This document shows positions 31,980-40,287 of a stretch of 64,000 nucleotides of DNA, piece after piece. The DNA lies in contig NZ_JAJOZB010000001.1 in the NCBI RefSeq assembly GCF_023701745.1, positions 4,346,501 to 4,410,500 on the forward strand, given 5' to 3'. The notes under the pieces are model-generated. The model was not told the origin of the DNA, ran no database searches, and worked only from the letters and a program-made list of their open reading frames with translations. The DNA is from Streptomyces sp. RKAG293 (GTDB lineage Bacteria; Actinomycetota; Actinomycetes; Streptomycetales; Streptomycetaceae). Positions within the stretch are counted from its first letter, which is position 1; every line of letters starts with the position of its first letter. The translations under genes were made by a program, and so were the position numbers.

Positions 31980-34229
31980 TCAGGCCAGCAGAGCCGGGAT
32001 CGTCGCCTCGTGCGCCTGCTTCAGCTCGCTCAGCGGGATCGTGAACTGGTCCTGGATCTCGATCGTTTCGCCGTCCACGACACCGATGCGCGCGGCCGGG
32101 AGGCCCCGCGCGCCGCACATGTCGTTGAAGCGGAGCTCCTCGCTGCGCGGGACGGCGACGACCGCGCGGCCGGCCGACTCGCTGAAGAGGAAGACGAACG
32201 GGTCGAGGTCGTCCGGGACGACGATCCGGGCGCCCTTGCCGCCGCGCAGGCAGGACTCGGTGACGGCCTGGATGAGGCCGCCGTCCGAGAGGTCGTGCGC
32301 GGCGTCGATCATGCCGTCGCGGGAGCCGGCGATGAGGATCTCGCCGAGCAGCCGCTCGCGCTCCAGGTCCACCGCGGGCGGCAGGCCGCCGAGGTGGCTG
32401 TGGACGACCTCGGACCAGGCGGAGCCGCCCAGTTCTTCCTTGGTGTCACCGAGGAGGTAGAGGAGCTGGCCCTCTTCCGCGAACGCCATCGGCGTACGGC
32501 GGTTGACGTCGTCGATGACGCCGAGCACCGCGACCACCGGGGTCGGGTGGATGGCGACGTCGCCGGTCTGGTTGTAGAGCGAGACGTTGCCGCCGGTGAC
32601 CGGGGTGCCCAGGATCAGACAGCCGTCGGCCAGACCGCGGGTGGCCTCGGCGAACTGCCACATGACGTCCGGGTCCTCGGGGGAGCCGAAGTTGAGGCAG
32701 TCCGAGATGGCGAGCGGCTTGGCGCCGGTGGCGGCGACGTTGCGGTACGCCTCCGCCAGGGCGAGCTGCGCGCCGGTGTACGGGTCGAGCTTGGCGAAGC
32801 GGCCGTTGCCGTCGGTGGCGATGGCGACGCCGAGGTTGGTGTCCTCGTCGATGCGGACCATGCCCGAGTCCTCGGGGTGCGACAGCACCGTGTTGCCCTG
32901 CACGAACCGGTCGTACTGGTCCGTGATCCAGGACTTCGACGCCTGGTTCGGCGACGAGACGAGGGCCAGCACCTGGCGGCGCAGTTCATCACCGCTCGCC
33001 GGGCGGGGCAGCTTGTTCGCGTCGTCGGCCTGGAGGGCGTCCTGCCAGGACGGGCGGGCGTACGGGCGGTCGTAGACCGGGCCTTCGTGGGCGACGGTGC
33101 GCGGCGGGACGTCGACGATCTGCTCGCCGTGCCAGTAGATCTCCAGCCGCTCGCCGTCGGTGACCTCACCGATGACGGTGGCGATGACGTCCCACTTCTC
33201 GCAGATCTCCAGGAAGCGCGCGACCTTGCCGGGCTCGACGATCGCGCACATGCGCTCCTGGGACTCGCTCATGAGGATTTCCTCGGGCGAGAGGGAGGAG
33301 TCGCGCAGGTGCACGGTGTCGAGCTCGACGCGCATGCCGCCGGAGCCGGCCGAGGCCAGCTCGGAGGTGGCGCAGGACAGGCCCGCGCCGCCGAGGTCCT
33401 GGATGCCGTCGACGAGGTCGGCCTTGAAGATCTCCAGGGTGCACTCGATGAGGAGCTTCTCCTGGAACGGGTCGCCGACCTGGACCGCGGGGCGCTTGCT
33501 GGGCTTCGCGTCGTCGAAGGTCTCCGAGGCGAGGACCGAGACGCCGCCGATGCCGTCGCCGCCGGTGCGGGCACCGTAGAGGATGACCTTGTTGCCGGCG
33601 CCCGACGCCTTGGCGAGGTGGATGTCCTCGTGCCGCATGACGCCGACGCAGAGCGCGTTGACGAGCGGGTTGCCCTGGTAGCAGGCGTCGAAGACGACCT
33701 CGCCGCCGATGTTCGGCAGGCCCAGACAGTTGCCGTAGCTGCCGATGCCGGACACGACGCCGGGCAGCACGCGCTTGGTGTCGGGGTGGTCCGCGGCACC
33801 GAAGCGCAGCGGGTCCATGACCGCGACCGGCCGGGCACCCATCGCGAGGATGTCGCGGACGATGCCGCCGATGCCGGTGGCCGCGCCCTGGTGGGGCTCG
33901 ATGTACGAGGGGTGGTTGTGCGACTCGACCTTGAAGGTGACCGCGTAGCCCTGGCCGACGTCGACGACGCCGGCGTTCTCGCCGATGCCGACGAGCATGG
34001 CGTCGTTCTCGGGGACCTTCTCGCCGAACTGCTTCAGGTGGACCTTGCTGCTCTTGTACGAGCAGTGCTCGGACCACATGACGGAGTACATCGCGAGCTC
34101 GGCGCCGGTCGGACGGCGGCCGAGGATCTCGCGGATGCGCGCGTACTCGTCGGGCTTGAGGCCGAGTTCGGCCCAGGGCTGGTCGGCCTCGGGGGTCTTT
34201 TCGGCGTTCGTGACGGTGTCGAGGGTCAT
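31980..34229 (-). CDS. purL: FGAM synthase subunit PurL
   Basis: 749-residue small-type PurL. With PurQ (glutaminase) and PurS it converts FGAR to FGAM using ATP and glutamine. Motifs include MWSEHCSYKSSKVHL, KVESHNHPSYIEPHQGAATGIGG, VGDPFQEKLLIEC, ATDGNGRF, SDCLNFGSPEDP and HDLSDGGLI. The length is typical of the Gram-positive three-subunit enzyme. Its ATG overlaps the purQ stop by 4 bp. A strong terminator follows. Confidence 0.97.
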   Translation of the reverse strand: MTLDTVTNAEKTPEADQPWAELGLKPDEYARIREILGRRPTGAELAMYSVMWSEHCSYKSSKVHLKQFGEKVPENDAMLVGIGENAGVVDVGQGYAVTFKVESHNHPSYIEPHQGAATGIGGIVRDILAMGARPVAVMDPLRFGAADHPDTKRVLPGVVSGIGSYGNCLGLPNIGGEVVFDACYQGNPLVNALCVGVMRHEDIHLAKASGAGNKVILYGARTGGDGIGGVSVLASETFDDAKPSKRPAVQVGDPFQEKLLIECTLEIFKADLVDGIQDLGGAGLSCATSELASAGSGGMRVELDTVHLRDSSLSPEEILMSESQERMCAIVEPGKVARFLEICEKWDVIATVIGEVTDGERLEIYWHGEQIVDVPPRTVAHEGPVYDRPYARPSWQDALQADDANKLPRPASGDELRRQVLALVSSPNQASKSWITDQYDRFVQGNTVLSHPEDSGMVRIDEDTNLGVAIATDGNGRFAKLDPYTGAQLALAEAYRNVAATGAKPLAISDCLNFGSPEDPDVMWQFAEATRGLADGCLILGTPVTGGNVSLYNQTGDVAIHPTPVVAVLGVIDDVNRRTPMAFAEEGQLLYLLGDTKEELGGSAWSEVVHSHLGGLPPAVDLERERLLGEILIAGSRDGMIDAAHDLSDGGLIQAVTESCLRGGKGARIVVPDDLDPFVFLFSESAGRAVVAVPRSEELRFNDMCGARGLPAARIGVVDGETIEIQDQFTIPLSELKQAHEATIPALLA

Positions 34230-34906
34230 GCGGTGACCAGCTTCTTCAGGATCGAGGTGAAGAATCCCAGACCGTCGGTGCGACCGGTGCCGATCAGCGG
34301 CTCGACGGCGTGCTCGGGGTGCGGCATCAGGCCGACGACGTTTCCCGCGGCGTTGGAGATGCCGGCGATGTCGCGCAGCGAGCCGTTGGGATTGACGTCG
34401 AGGTAGCGGAAGACCACGCGGCCCTCGGCTTCCAGTTCGTCCAGGGTCCGCTCGTCGGCCACATAGCGGCCGTCGATGTTCTTCAGCGGGATGGAGATCT
34501 CCTGGCCGGCCGAGTAGTCGGCGGTCCAGGCGGTGTCCGCGTTCTCCACCCGCAGCTTCTGGTCGCGGCAGATGAAGTGCAGGTGGTTGTTGCGGAGCAT
34601 CGCGCCGGGCAGCAGGTGCGACTCGGTCAGCACCTGGAAGCCGTTGCAGATGCCGAGGACCGGAAGGCCGTCCCTGGCGCCCGCGATGACCGACTCCATG
34701 ACGGGGGAGAAGCGCGAGATCGCGCCGGCCCGCAGGTAGTCGCCGTAGGAGAAGCCGCCCGGCAGGACGACCGCGTCGACCTGGTGGAGGTCCTTGTCGC
34801 GGTGCCACAGCGGCACCGGCTCGGCACCGGCGACGCGGATCGCGCGCTGGGTGTCGCGGTCGTCGAGCGTTCCGGGGAAGGTGACGACGCCGACGCGTGC
34901 GGTCAC
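34226..34906 (-). CDS. purQ: FGAM synthase glutaminase subunit PurQ
   Basis: 226-residue class I glutamine amidotransferase. GICNGFQ carries the nucleophile Cys87, and GLMPHPEHAVEP holds the catalytic His and Glu. GTLDDRDTQRA and PGGFSYGDYLRAGAI are typical PurQ. It supplies ammonia to PurL. It overlaps purL by 4 bp and purS by 4 bp. Confidence 0.97.
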   Translation of the reverse strand: MTARVGVVTFPGTLDDRDTQRAIRVAGAEPVPLWHRDKDLHQVDAVVLPGGFSYGDYLRAGAISRFSPVMESVIAGARDGLPVLGICNGFQVLTESHLLPGAMLRNNHLHFICRDQKLRVENADTAWTADYSAGQEISIPLKNIDGRYVADERTLDELEAEGRVVFRYLDVNPNGSLRDIAGISNAAGNVVGLMPHPEHAVEPLIGTGRTDGLGFFTSILKKLVTA

Positions 34907-35148
34907 GACTCCACCTTCACGGAGAAGTCCTCGATGACGGTGTTGGCAAGGAAGGTTTCGGCCATCTCCCGGATACGGGCGAGGGCGGCGTCGTCGACCG
35001 GCCCCTCGACCTCGAGTTCAAAGCGCTTTCCCTGGCGGACGTCCGCGATCCCTTCGAACCCGAGACGCGGCAGTGCGCGGTGCACCGCCTGGCCCTGGGG
35101 GTCGAGGATCTCCGGCTTGAGCATGACGTCGACTACGACGCGTGCCAC
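34903..35148 (-). CDS. purS: FGAM synthase subunit PurS
   Basis: 81-residue PurS bridging PurL and PurQ, beginning VARVVVDVMLKPEILDPQGQ. GTG 35148 was chosen over GTG 35154 because GGGAG lies five bases upstream and the family starts here. It is first gene of the purSQL operon. Confidence 0.94.
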   Translation of the reverse strand: MARVVVDVMLKPEILDPQGQAVHRALPRLGFEGIADVRQGKRFELEVEGPVDDAALARIREMAETFLANTVIEDFSVKVES

Positions 35149-35503
35149 TGGCACTCCCGGTGTTGTGGTGGTGCGTGAAGTGACTTCAGCGTACCCGTCG
35201 CAAAAATCTACGCGGGTAGATATCCTGTTCTCCGACGGTTGACGCTCATCACGTTTAAGTATCGGCCGTGCGATTCTCTAGGGGATGCGTTTCAAGAAAC
35301 GTAGGGTCCCGATTGCGACGGGACACGCGGAGGAATAATCCTCCGGCTTCCCGACGTAATGCATGGCATCGTACAAATGAAAACTTATTGTCCCCGACTT
35401 GTCGGCTTCATCGCATCGACCCAGCTCAGCCGCAGATCTGCCGTAGATCAGCGGTAGCACGGAGGCCGGCAGAAGCCGATTCCGCACGAAAGGACCGACA
35501 CCC
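35149..35503. promoter_or_regulatory. 355-bp AT-richer divergent region of purS and the lsr2-like gene
   Basis: No gene is supported. This is the most AT-rich sizeable non-coding stretch in the window, with GCAAAAATCTACG, GTAGATATCC, GAGGAATAATCC and AAATGAAAACTTATTG. CGGAGGA-ATAA-TCCTCCG is an inverted repeat at 35328-35345. Lsr2-type proteins bind AT-rich DNA, so autoregulation is plausible. purS transcription must also start here. Confidence 0.6.
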
Positions 35504-35821
35504 ATGGCGCAGCGCGTAGTGGTCAGCCTCTCCGACGATCTCGACGGCGGCGAGGCAGCGGAGACGATCGTTTTCGGGATCGACGGAAAGTCCTTCGAGA
35601 TCGACCTGTCGGCGGTCAATGCCGACAAGCTGCGGAGCGCGCTGTCGCCGTATGTCGGCGCCGGCCGGAAGCACGCCCGCTCGGGAAAGGTCTACAAGCG
35701 CACGGCCGTCGCGCCCGACCCGGCCGCGGTGCGCGCGTGGGCCCGGTCCAACGGCTTCGACGTGCCGCCGCGCGGCCGCATCCCGAAGAAGGTCTACGAG
35801 GCGTTCAACGAAGCGAGTTGA
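35504..35821 (+). CDS. Lsr2-family nucleoid-associated protein (LsrL-type)
   Basis: 105-residue Lsr2 homologue. The N-terminal beta/alpha dimerisation domain (MAQRVVVSLSDDLDGGEAAETIVFGIDGKS) precedes a linker (GAGRKHARSGKVYKRT) and the C-terminal DNA-binding domain ending RGRIPKKVYEAF. RGR (residues 90-92) is the AT-hook-like minor-groove motif. Lsr2 silences AT-rich horizontally acquired and specialised metabolite genes. Position beside purSQL matches, from memory, the second paralogue LsrL of S. coelicolor rather than the main Lsr2. It is monocistronic. Confidence 0.92.
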   Translation: MAQRVVVSLSDDLDGGEAAETIVFGIDGKSFEIDLSAVNADKLRSALSPYVGAGRKHARSGKVYKRTAVAPDPAAVRAWARSNGFDVPPRGRIPKKVYEAFNEAS

Positions 35822-35885
35822 GCCGGCGGCCGTCCGTCCGTGATCTTGCGCCCTACCGACTGGACAGGCACCCCCTGTGTTCCGC

Positions 35886-35891
35886 TAGTGT
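35886..35891 (+). promoter_or_regulatory. Possible promoter of tRNA-Gly(TCC)
   Basis: TGGACA (35861-35866) and TAGTGT (35886-35891), 19 bp apart, lie about 50 bp before the tRNA and resemble a housekeeping sigma-factor promoter. Confidence 0.4.
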
Positions 35892-35940
35892 TTGGAGCAC
35901 GCCGAGGGCAGGGTCGAAAGACCAGGTCGTCGATAGTCAC

Positions 35941-36012
35941 GCGGGTGTAGCTCAGTAGTAGAGCGCCCCCCTTCCAGGGGGGAGGCGCAGTGTGCGATCC
36001 CTGTCACCCGCT
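35941..36012 (+). tRNA. tRNA-Gly(TCC)
   Basis: 72-nt cloverleaf with acceptor GCGGGTG/CACCCGC, a GC-only anticodon stem CCCCC/GGGGG and loop CTTCCAG (anticodon TCC). Confidence 0.93.
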
Positions 36013-36070
36013 CTGACTGTTCTGACCGGTCCAATGGATCGGGTAGAGTAGTCCTGCGCAACAGCGCGGT

Positions 36071-36143
36071 GCGGACGTAGCTCAGTTGGTAGAGCGCAAC
36101 CTTGCCAAGGTTGAGGTCGCCAGTTCGAACCTGGTCGTCCGCT
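36071..36143 (+). tRNA. tRNA-Gly(GCC)
   Basis: 73-nt cloverleaf with acceptor GCGGACG/CGTCCGC and loop TTGCCAA (anticodon GCC). The sequence is identical over all 73 bases to 40077-40149. Confidence 0.95.
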
Positions 36144-36152
36144 CAGTTCAAT

Positions 36153-36186
36153 GAAGTCCCCGGTCGGATCTCCGACCGGGGACTTC
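36153..36186 (+). terminator. Terminator of the tRNA-Gly pair
   Basis: 15-bp perfect arms GAAGTCCCCGGTCGG and its complement with a 4-base loop, followed by GTTGTTT. Confidence 0.9.
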
Positions 36187-36308
36187 GTTGTTTCCGCCTT
36201 CTTCGCACCGGCGACACGGGCGCTTCACGCCCCCTTCATGACATTCGTCATCAATGCCGATGACAGCGCGCACTGACCGTACGTCCCGGCCGGCGGAACG
36301 CTGGATAT

Positions 36309-37235
36309 ATGGACACGTACAGCGGGGACACCCACGAGAAGGTGATCGATGTCGCCGGATTGCGCCGCCGATATGACGGTCAATTCGAGGCGGTACGCGG
36401 AGTGACGTTCACGGTGGCGCGCGGTGAGCTCTTCGCGCTGCTGGGGACCAACGGGGCGGGCAAGACCTCCACCGTCGAGGTGCTGGAGGGGCTGGCCAGA
36501 CCGAGCGGCGGGCAGGTCAGGGTGCTGGGGCACGATCCCTACCGGGAGCGGGCGCTGGTGCGGCCGCGGATGGGCGTAATGCTCCAGGAGGGCGGGTTTC
36601 CCTCCGATCTGACGGTGGCCGAAACCGCCCGCATGTGGGCCGGCTGCACCAGCGGGGCCCGGCCGGTCGGCGAGGCGCTGGAGATGGTCGGCCTCGGCAC
36701 CCGCCACAAGGTGCGCGTCAAACAGCTGTCGGGCGGTGAACGGCGGCGTCTGGACCTGTCGATGGCGCTGCTCGGCCGCCCCGAAGTGCTCTTCCTGGAC
36801 GAGCCGACCACCGGGCTCGACGCGGAGGGCCGCCACGAGACCCAGCAACTGGTGCGCGAGCTGCGGGACCAGGGCACGACCGTCCTGCTCACCACGCACT
36901 ACCTGGAGGAGGCCGAGGGCCTCGCCGACCGGCTGGCGATCATGCGCGACGGACAGATCGTCACGACCGGCACCCCCGCCGAGGTGACGGCGGCCCGGCC
37001 CGCCCGGATCCACTTCACCCTGCCGGAGGGCGTGACGCCGGACCGGCTGCCGCTGTCCGTCCCGTCAGCCGCCGACGGACGCCGGATCGAGGTGCGGACC
37101 GACCGGCTGCAGGAGGACCTGCTGGAACTGCTGACGTGGGCGCGCGACAGGGACGTACGGCTCCTCGGACTCGACGCGCGGCACGCATCGCTGGAAGAGG
37201 CGTTCATGGACATCGCGAAGGGGGACGCCCGATGA
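36309..37235 (+). CDS. ABC transporter ATP-binding protein
   Basis: 308-residue ATPase of the DrrA/CcmA-like export type. Walker A GTNGAGKTS is at about residues 46-54, followed by the Q-loop near MLQEGGFP. LSGGERRR is the signature, VLFLDEPTTGLD is Walker B plus D-loop, and LTTHYLEEAE holds the switch His. The 90-residue C-terminal extension is typical of drug- or lipid-exporting DrrA proteins. The ATG overlaps none of its neighbours and has no strong ribosome site. It is the first gene of a four-gene operon with permease, histidine kinase and response regulator. Confidence 0.92.
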   Translation: MDTYSGDTHEKVIDVAGLRRRYDGQFEAVRGVTFTVARGELFALLGTNGAGKTSTVEVLEGLARPSGGQVRVLGHDPYRERALVRPRMGVMLQEGGFPSDLTVAETARMWAGCTSGARPVGEALEMVGLGTRHKVRVKQLSGGERRRLDLSMALLGRPEVLFLDEPTTGLDAEGRHETQQLVRELRDQGTTVLLTTHYLEEAEGLADRLAIMRDGQIVTTGTPAEVTAARPARIHFTLPEGVTPDRLPLSVPSAADGRRIEVRTDRLQEDLLELLTWARDRDVRLLGLDARHASLEEAFMDIAKGDAR

Positions 37236-38095
37236 ACACGGGGACGAGCACCGGGACAAGTACGGGAACGAGCACGGGGACGAGTACGGGGACGCCGGAG
37301 GGAACGGCCACGGTGCCCGCGGCGGGCGCGCGGACCGGGAGCCGTACGCGGCTGCTGGCGCTCGGCCGGGCCGAGCTCACCCTGCTGTGGCGCAACCGCA
37401 CGGCGATGTACACCGCGGTGCTGCTGCCGATCGGCATGGTCTGGGCGCTGCGTTTCGTGGTCGCCACCGACGACCTCAAGGAGGCAGGGCTGACCCGCAA
37501 CGCCCAGACGATGAGCGGCGGCATCGGCGTCATCCTGCTCCTCGTCGTCTACTACAACCTGGTGACCGCGTATGTGGCGCGGCGCGAGGAGCTGGTGCTC
37601 AAGCGGCTGCGGACCGGGGAACCGTCCGACCTGGAGATCCTGGCCGGGACGGCGCTCCCGGCGGCGGCCGTGGCGCTCGCGCAGTGCACGGCGCTGGTCG
37701 TGGCGGGGGCGGCGCTGCTGGACCTGCCGGCTCCCCGGCGGCCGGAACTGCTGGTCGCGGGCGTGCTGTTGGGGGTGCTGCTGCTGGCCGCGCTGGCCGC
37801 GGTCTCGACCGTCTTCACCCGGAGCGTGGAGGTGGCGCAGCTGACCACCATGCCGCTGCTGATGGTGTCGCTCATGGGGTCCGGGCTGTTCGTGCCGGTG
37901 GAGCTGCTGCCCGACCGGGTCGCCGACCTGTGCCGGTTCCTGCCCGTCACCCCCGTCACCGACCTCGTGCGGTTCGGCTGGCTGGGCGGCGCCGGGGCGG
38001 GCGAGATCCTGCGCACGCTGGGGCTCGCGGTGGCCTGGACCGCGCTCGCGGTGTTTGCTGTACGCCGGTGGTTCCGCTGGGAACCCCGTCGCTGA
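37232..38095 (+). CDS. ABC-2 type transporter permease
   Basis: 287-residue membrane protein with six TM helices and the ABC2_membrane architecture. The first 36 residues are a Gly/Thr/Ser repeat (five GTST units) encoded by 12-bp DNA repeats. The conserved core includes LTLLWRNRTAMYTAVLLPIGMVW and a C-terminal VSLMGSGLFVPVELLP. It overlaps the ATPase gene by 4 bp, so the two form one exporter. The substrate is unknown. Confidence 0.88.
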   Translation: MNTGTSTGTSTGTSTGTSTGTPEGTATVPAAGARTGSRTRLLALGRAELTLLWRNRTAMYTAVLLPIGMVWALRFVVATDDLKEAGLTRNAQTMSGGIGVILLLVVYYNLVTAYVARREELVLKRLRTGEPSDLEILAGTALPAAAVALAQCTALVVAGAALLDLPAPRRPELLVAGVLLGVLLLAALAAVSTVFTRSVEVAQLTTMPLLMVSLMGSGLFVPVELLPDRVADLCRFLPVTPVTDLVRFGWLGGAGAGEILRTLGLAVAWTALAVFAVRRWFRWEPRR

Positions 38096-38115
38096 CCGGA
38101 CCCAGGAGGACGACC

Positions 38116-39402
38116 GTGCCGAAGGGGATGAGCGTGCCGAAGCTGACGGGATGGTGGGAGCGGCGCAGCGACCCGGCCCGCTTCGAGCTGTACACGCGCT
38201 GGTCGCTCTACTCCTTCGCGCTGATCGAGGTGTTCCTGGTCCTCGGCGCGGTCCAGCGCTCCGACAGCCCGACCGGTGCGCGCGTCGTCCTGTGGGCGCT
38301 GCTGGGGCAGGCCGTGCTGTGCGCGGTGCTGGTGTCCCGGGTGCTGGACTGGGCGCTGGGCCGGCGCGAGCGGCCGACCCGGCTGCTCGCCGCCGTCGGC
38401 GCCACGACGGCTCTCGCGGTGCTGGTCGTCGTGGTCCTGCGGGCCCGCGGCACCCTGCTCCCCGGGGGCGAAGCGGTCCAGATCGTCTCCGGCTTCACCG
38501 CCTTCGCGATCGGCCCCGCCGTGCTGAACATCCGCCGACCGCGCTGGATCCTGCTGCTCGTGGTGGGTACGGCCGCGCTGGTGGCGGCGTGCTCCGCGGC
38601 GGCGGGACTGCCGGGGGGCGAGACGGCCGGCTACGCCGTCGCGGTGGCGGCCGGGGGCGCCGCCATGGCGTTCACCTACCGCGGCTCCGCCTGGATCCTG
38701 GTCGTCGTGTGGGAGCTGGACCGGGCGCGGGAGGCCCAGTCGCGGCTGGCGGTCGCGGAGGAGCGGCTGCGGTTCGGACGGGATCTGCACGATGTGATGG
38801 GACGCAATCTCTCGGTGATCGCGCTCAAGAGCGAACTCGCCGTCCAACTCGCCCAGCGGGGGCGGCCCGAGGCCGTCGACCAGATGGTGGAGGTGCAGCG
38901 CATCGCGCGGGAGTCGCAGCGCGAGGTGCGCGAGGTCGTCCGCGGCTACCGGTCGGCGGACCTCCAGGTGGAGCTGGCGGGCGCGCTGTCGGTACTGCGG
39001 GCCGCGGGCGTCGACTGCCGGGCCGAGGGCGACGACGGGGCGACGCTGTCGCCCGCCGTCCAGTCCGTGATCGCCTGGGTGGTCCGCGAGGGCACCACCA
39101 ACGTGCTGCGGCACGGGGACGCCCGCAGCTGCGTCATCCGGCTGCTGGTCGAGCCGGCCGGCTCGGCCGTACTGACCATGGAGAACGACGGGGCGGCGGC
39201 CGTCCCCGCCGCGGCCGCTCCGGCGGCGCCCGGGACCGGGCTGACCGGGCTGCGCGAGCGCGTCGGCGCACTGGGCGGCACGCTGACCGCGGAGCCGGGC
39301 GCGGGCGGGGTCTTCCGGCTGACGGCGTGCGTGCCGCTGCAACGCCGGGAAGCGCCCTCCGGCGCCGCCGTCGGTTCACAGAACAGGGAAGGCGCCGCAT
39401 GA
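38116..39402 (+). CDS. Sensor histidine kinase (HisKA_3, DesK-like)
   Basis: 428-residue membrane kinase. Five to six TM helices lie between residues about 30 and 200. They precede a HisKA_3 domain with phospho-acceptor His225 in GRDLHDVMGRNLS, and a HATPase_c domain (VVREGTTNVLRHG as N box, GTGLTGLRERVGALGG as G box). There is no separate extracellular sensor domain; it probably senses membrane state through its TM bundle. The GTG start follows AGGAGGA. It is coupled to the response regulator by an ATGA overlap and likely controls the adjacent ABC exporter. Confidence 0.93.
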   Translation: MPKGMSVPKLTGWWERRSDPARFELYTRWSLYSFALIEVFLVLGAVQRSDSPTGARVVLWALLGQAVLCAVLVSRVLDWALGRRERPTRLLAAVGATTALAVLVVVVLRARGTLLPGGEAVQIVSGFTAFAIGPAVLNIRRPRWILLLVVGTAALVAACSAAAGLPGGETAGYAVAVAAGGAAMAFTYRGSAWILVVVWELDRAREAQSRLAVAEERLRFGRDLHDVMGRNLSVIALKSELAVQLAQRGRPEAVDQMVEVQRIARESQREVREVVRGYRSADLQVELAGALSVLRAAGVDCRAEGDDGATLSPAVQSVIAWVVREGTTNVLRHGDARSCVIRLLVEPAGSAVLTMENDGAAAVPAAAAPAAPGTGLTGLRERVGALGGTLTAEPGAGGVFRLTACVPLQRREAPSGAAVGSQNREGAA

Positions 39403-40043
39403 CGCATCCGATCGGTACCGGTGAGGCCGGCGAGGCGCGCGTGCGTGTTCTGCTCGCCGACGACGAGCACCTCATCCGCGGCGCGCTCGCCGCGCTGCTG
39501 TCCTACGAGGACGACATCCTCGTCGTCGCCGAGGCCGCCTCCGGCCCCGAGGCGCTCGCGATGGCGCGGGCCCACCGGCCGGATGTCGCGGTCCTGGATC
39601 TGGAGATGCCGGGCGCCGACGGTGTGGCGGTCGCCACATCCCTGCGGGCCGAGCTGCCCGGTTGCCGGACCATGATCGTGACCGGTCACGGCCGTCCGGG
39701 GCACCTGAAGCGGGCCCTCACGGCGGGCGTCAGGGGCTTCGTTCCCAAGACCGTCTCGGCGCAGCGGCTGGCCGAGATCATCCGCACCGTGCACGCCGGA
39801 GGCCGTTACGTGGACCCGGAGTTGGCGGCCGACGCGATCAGCGCCGGGGACTCCCCGCTGACCGTCCGCGAGGCGGAAGTCCTCGATCTGGCGGCTGCCG
39901 GCGCGCCCATCGCGGAGATCGCCCGGAGGGCCGCGCTGTCCCAGGGAACGGTGCGCAACTACCTCTCCTCGGCCGCCACGAAACTGTCCGCGGAGAACCG
40001 TCATGAGGCCGCGCGCATCGCACGGGAGCGTGGTTGGGTATAG
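39399..40043 (+). CDS. LuxR/NarL-family response regulator
   Basis: 214-residue regulator. The receiver domain has acidic pocket DD21-22, phospho-acceptor Asp67 (VAVLDLEMPG), Thr in IVTGHG and Lys in FVPKTVS. A C-terminal HTH_LuxR (LTVREAEVLDLAAAGAPIAE, then GTVRNYLSSAATKL) binds DNA. It is the partner of the kinase just upstream, resembling DesR. It is the last gene of the operon; a tRNA-Gly follows 33 bp on. Confidence 0.95.
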   Translation: MTHPIGTGEAGEARVRVLLADDEHLIRGALAALLSYEDDILVVAEAASGPEALAMARAHRPDVAVLDLEMPGADGVAVATSLRAELPGCRTMIVTGHGRPGHLKRALTAGVRGFVPKTVSAQRLAEIIRTVHAGGRYVDPELAADAISAGDSPLTVREAEVLDLAAAGAPIAEIARRAALSQGTVRNYLSSAATKLSAENRHEAARIARERGWV

Positions 40044-40076
40044 TGGCTCTCGCGCAATGCACACAGCACGCGTGAC

Positions 40077-40149
40077 GCGGACGTAGCTCAGTTGGTAGAG
40101 CGCAACCTTGCCAAGGTTGAGGTCGCCAGTTCGAACCTGGTCGTCCGCT
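40077..40149 (+). tRNA. tRNA-Gly(GCC), identical second copy
   Basis: 73 bases identical to 36071-36143. The anticodon is GCC. It lies just after the response regulator gene. Confidence 0.95.
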
Positions 40150-40157
40150 CAGCAGAA

Positions 40158-40193
40158 CGAAGGCCCCGGTGGATTTCTCCACCGGGGCCTTCG
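40158..40193 (+). terminator. Terminator after tRNA-Gly
   Basis: Perfect 15-bp arms (40158-40172 and 40179-40193), followed by three TTCGTCGTACG units up to about 40237. Confidence 0.9.
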
Positions 40194-40287
40194 TCGTACG
40201 TGGATTTCGTCGTACGCGGCCTTCGTCGTACGGGGTTGCCCGGGTGCCCGGCCGCGGGGTGCGCGGCCGGGTGCCCTTCGTGGCGAG

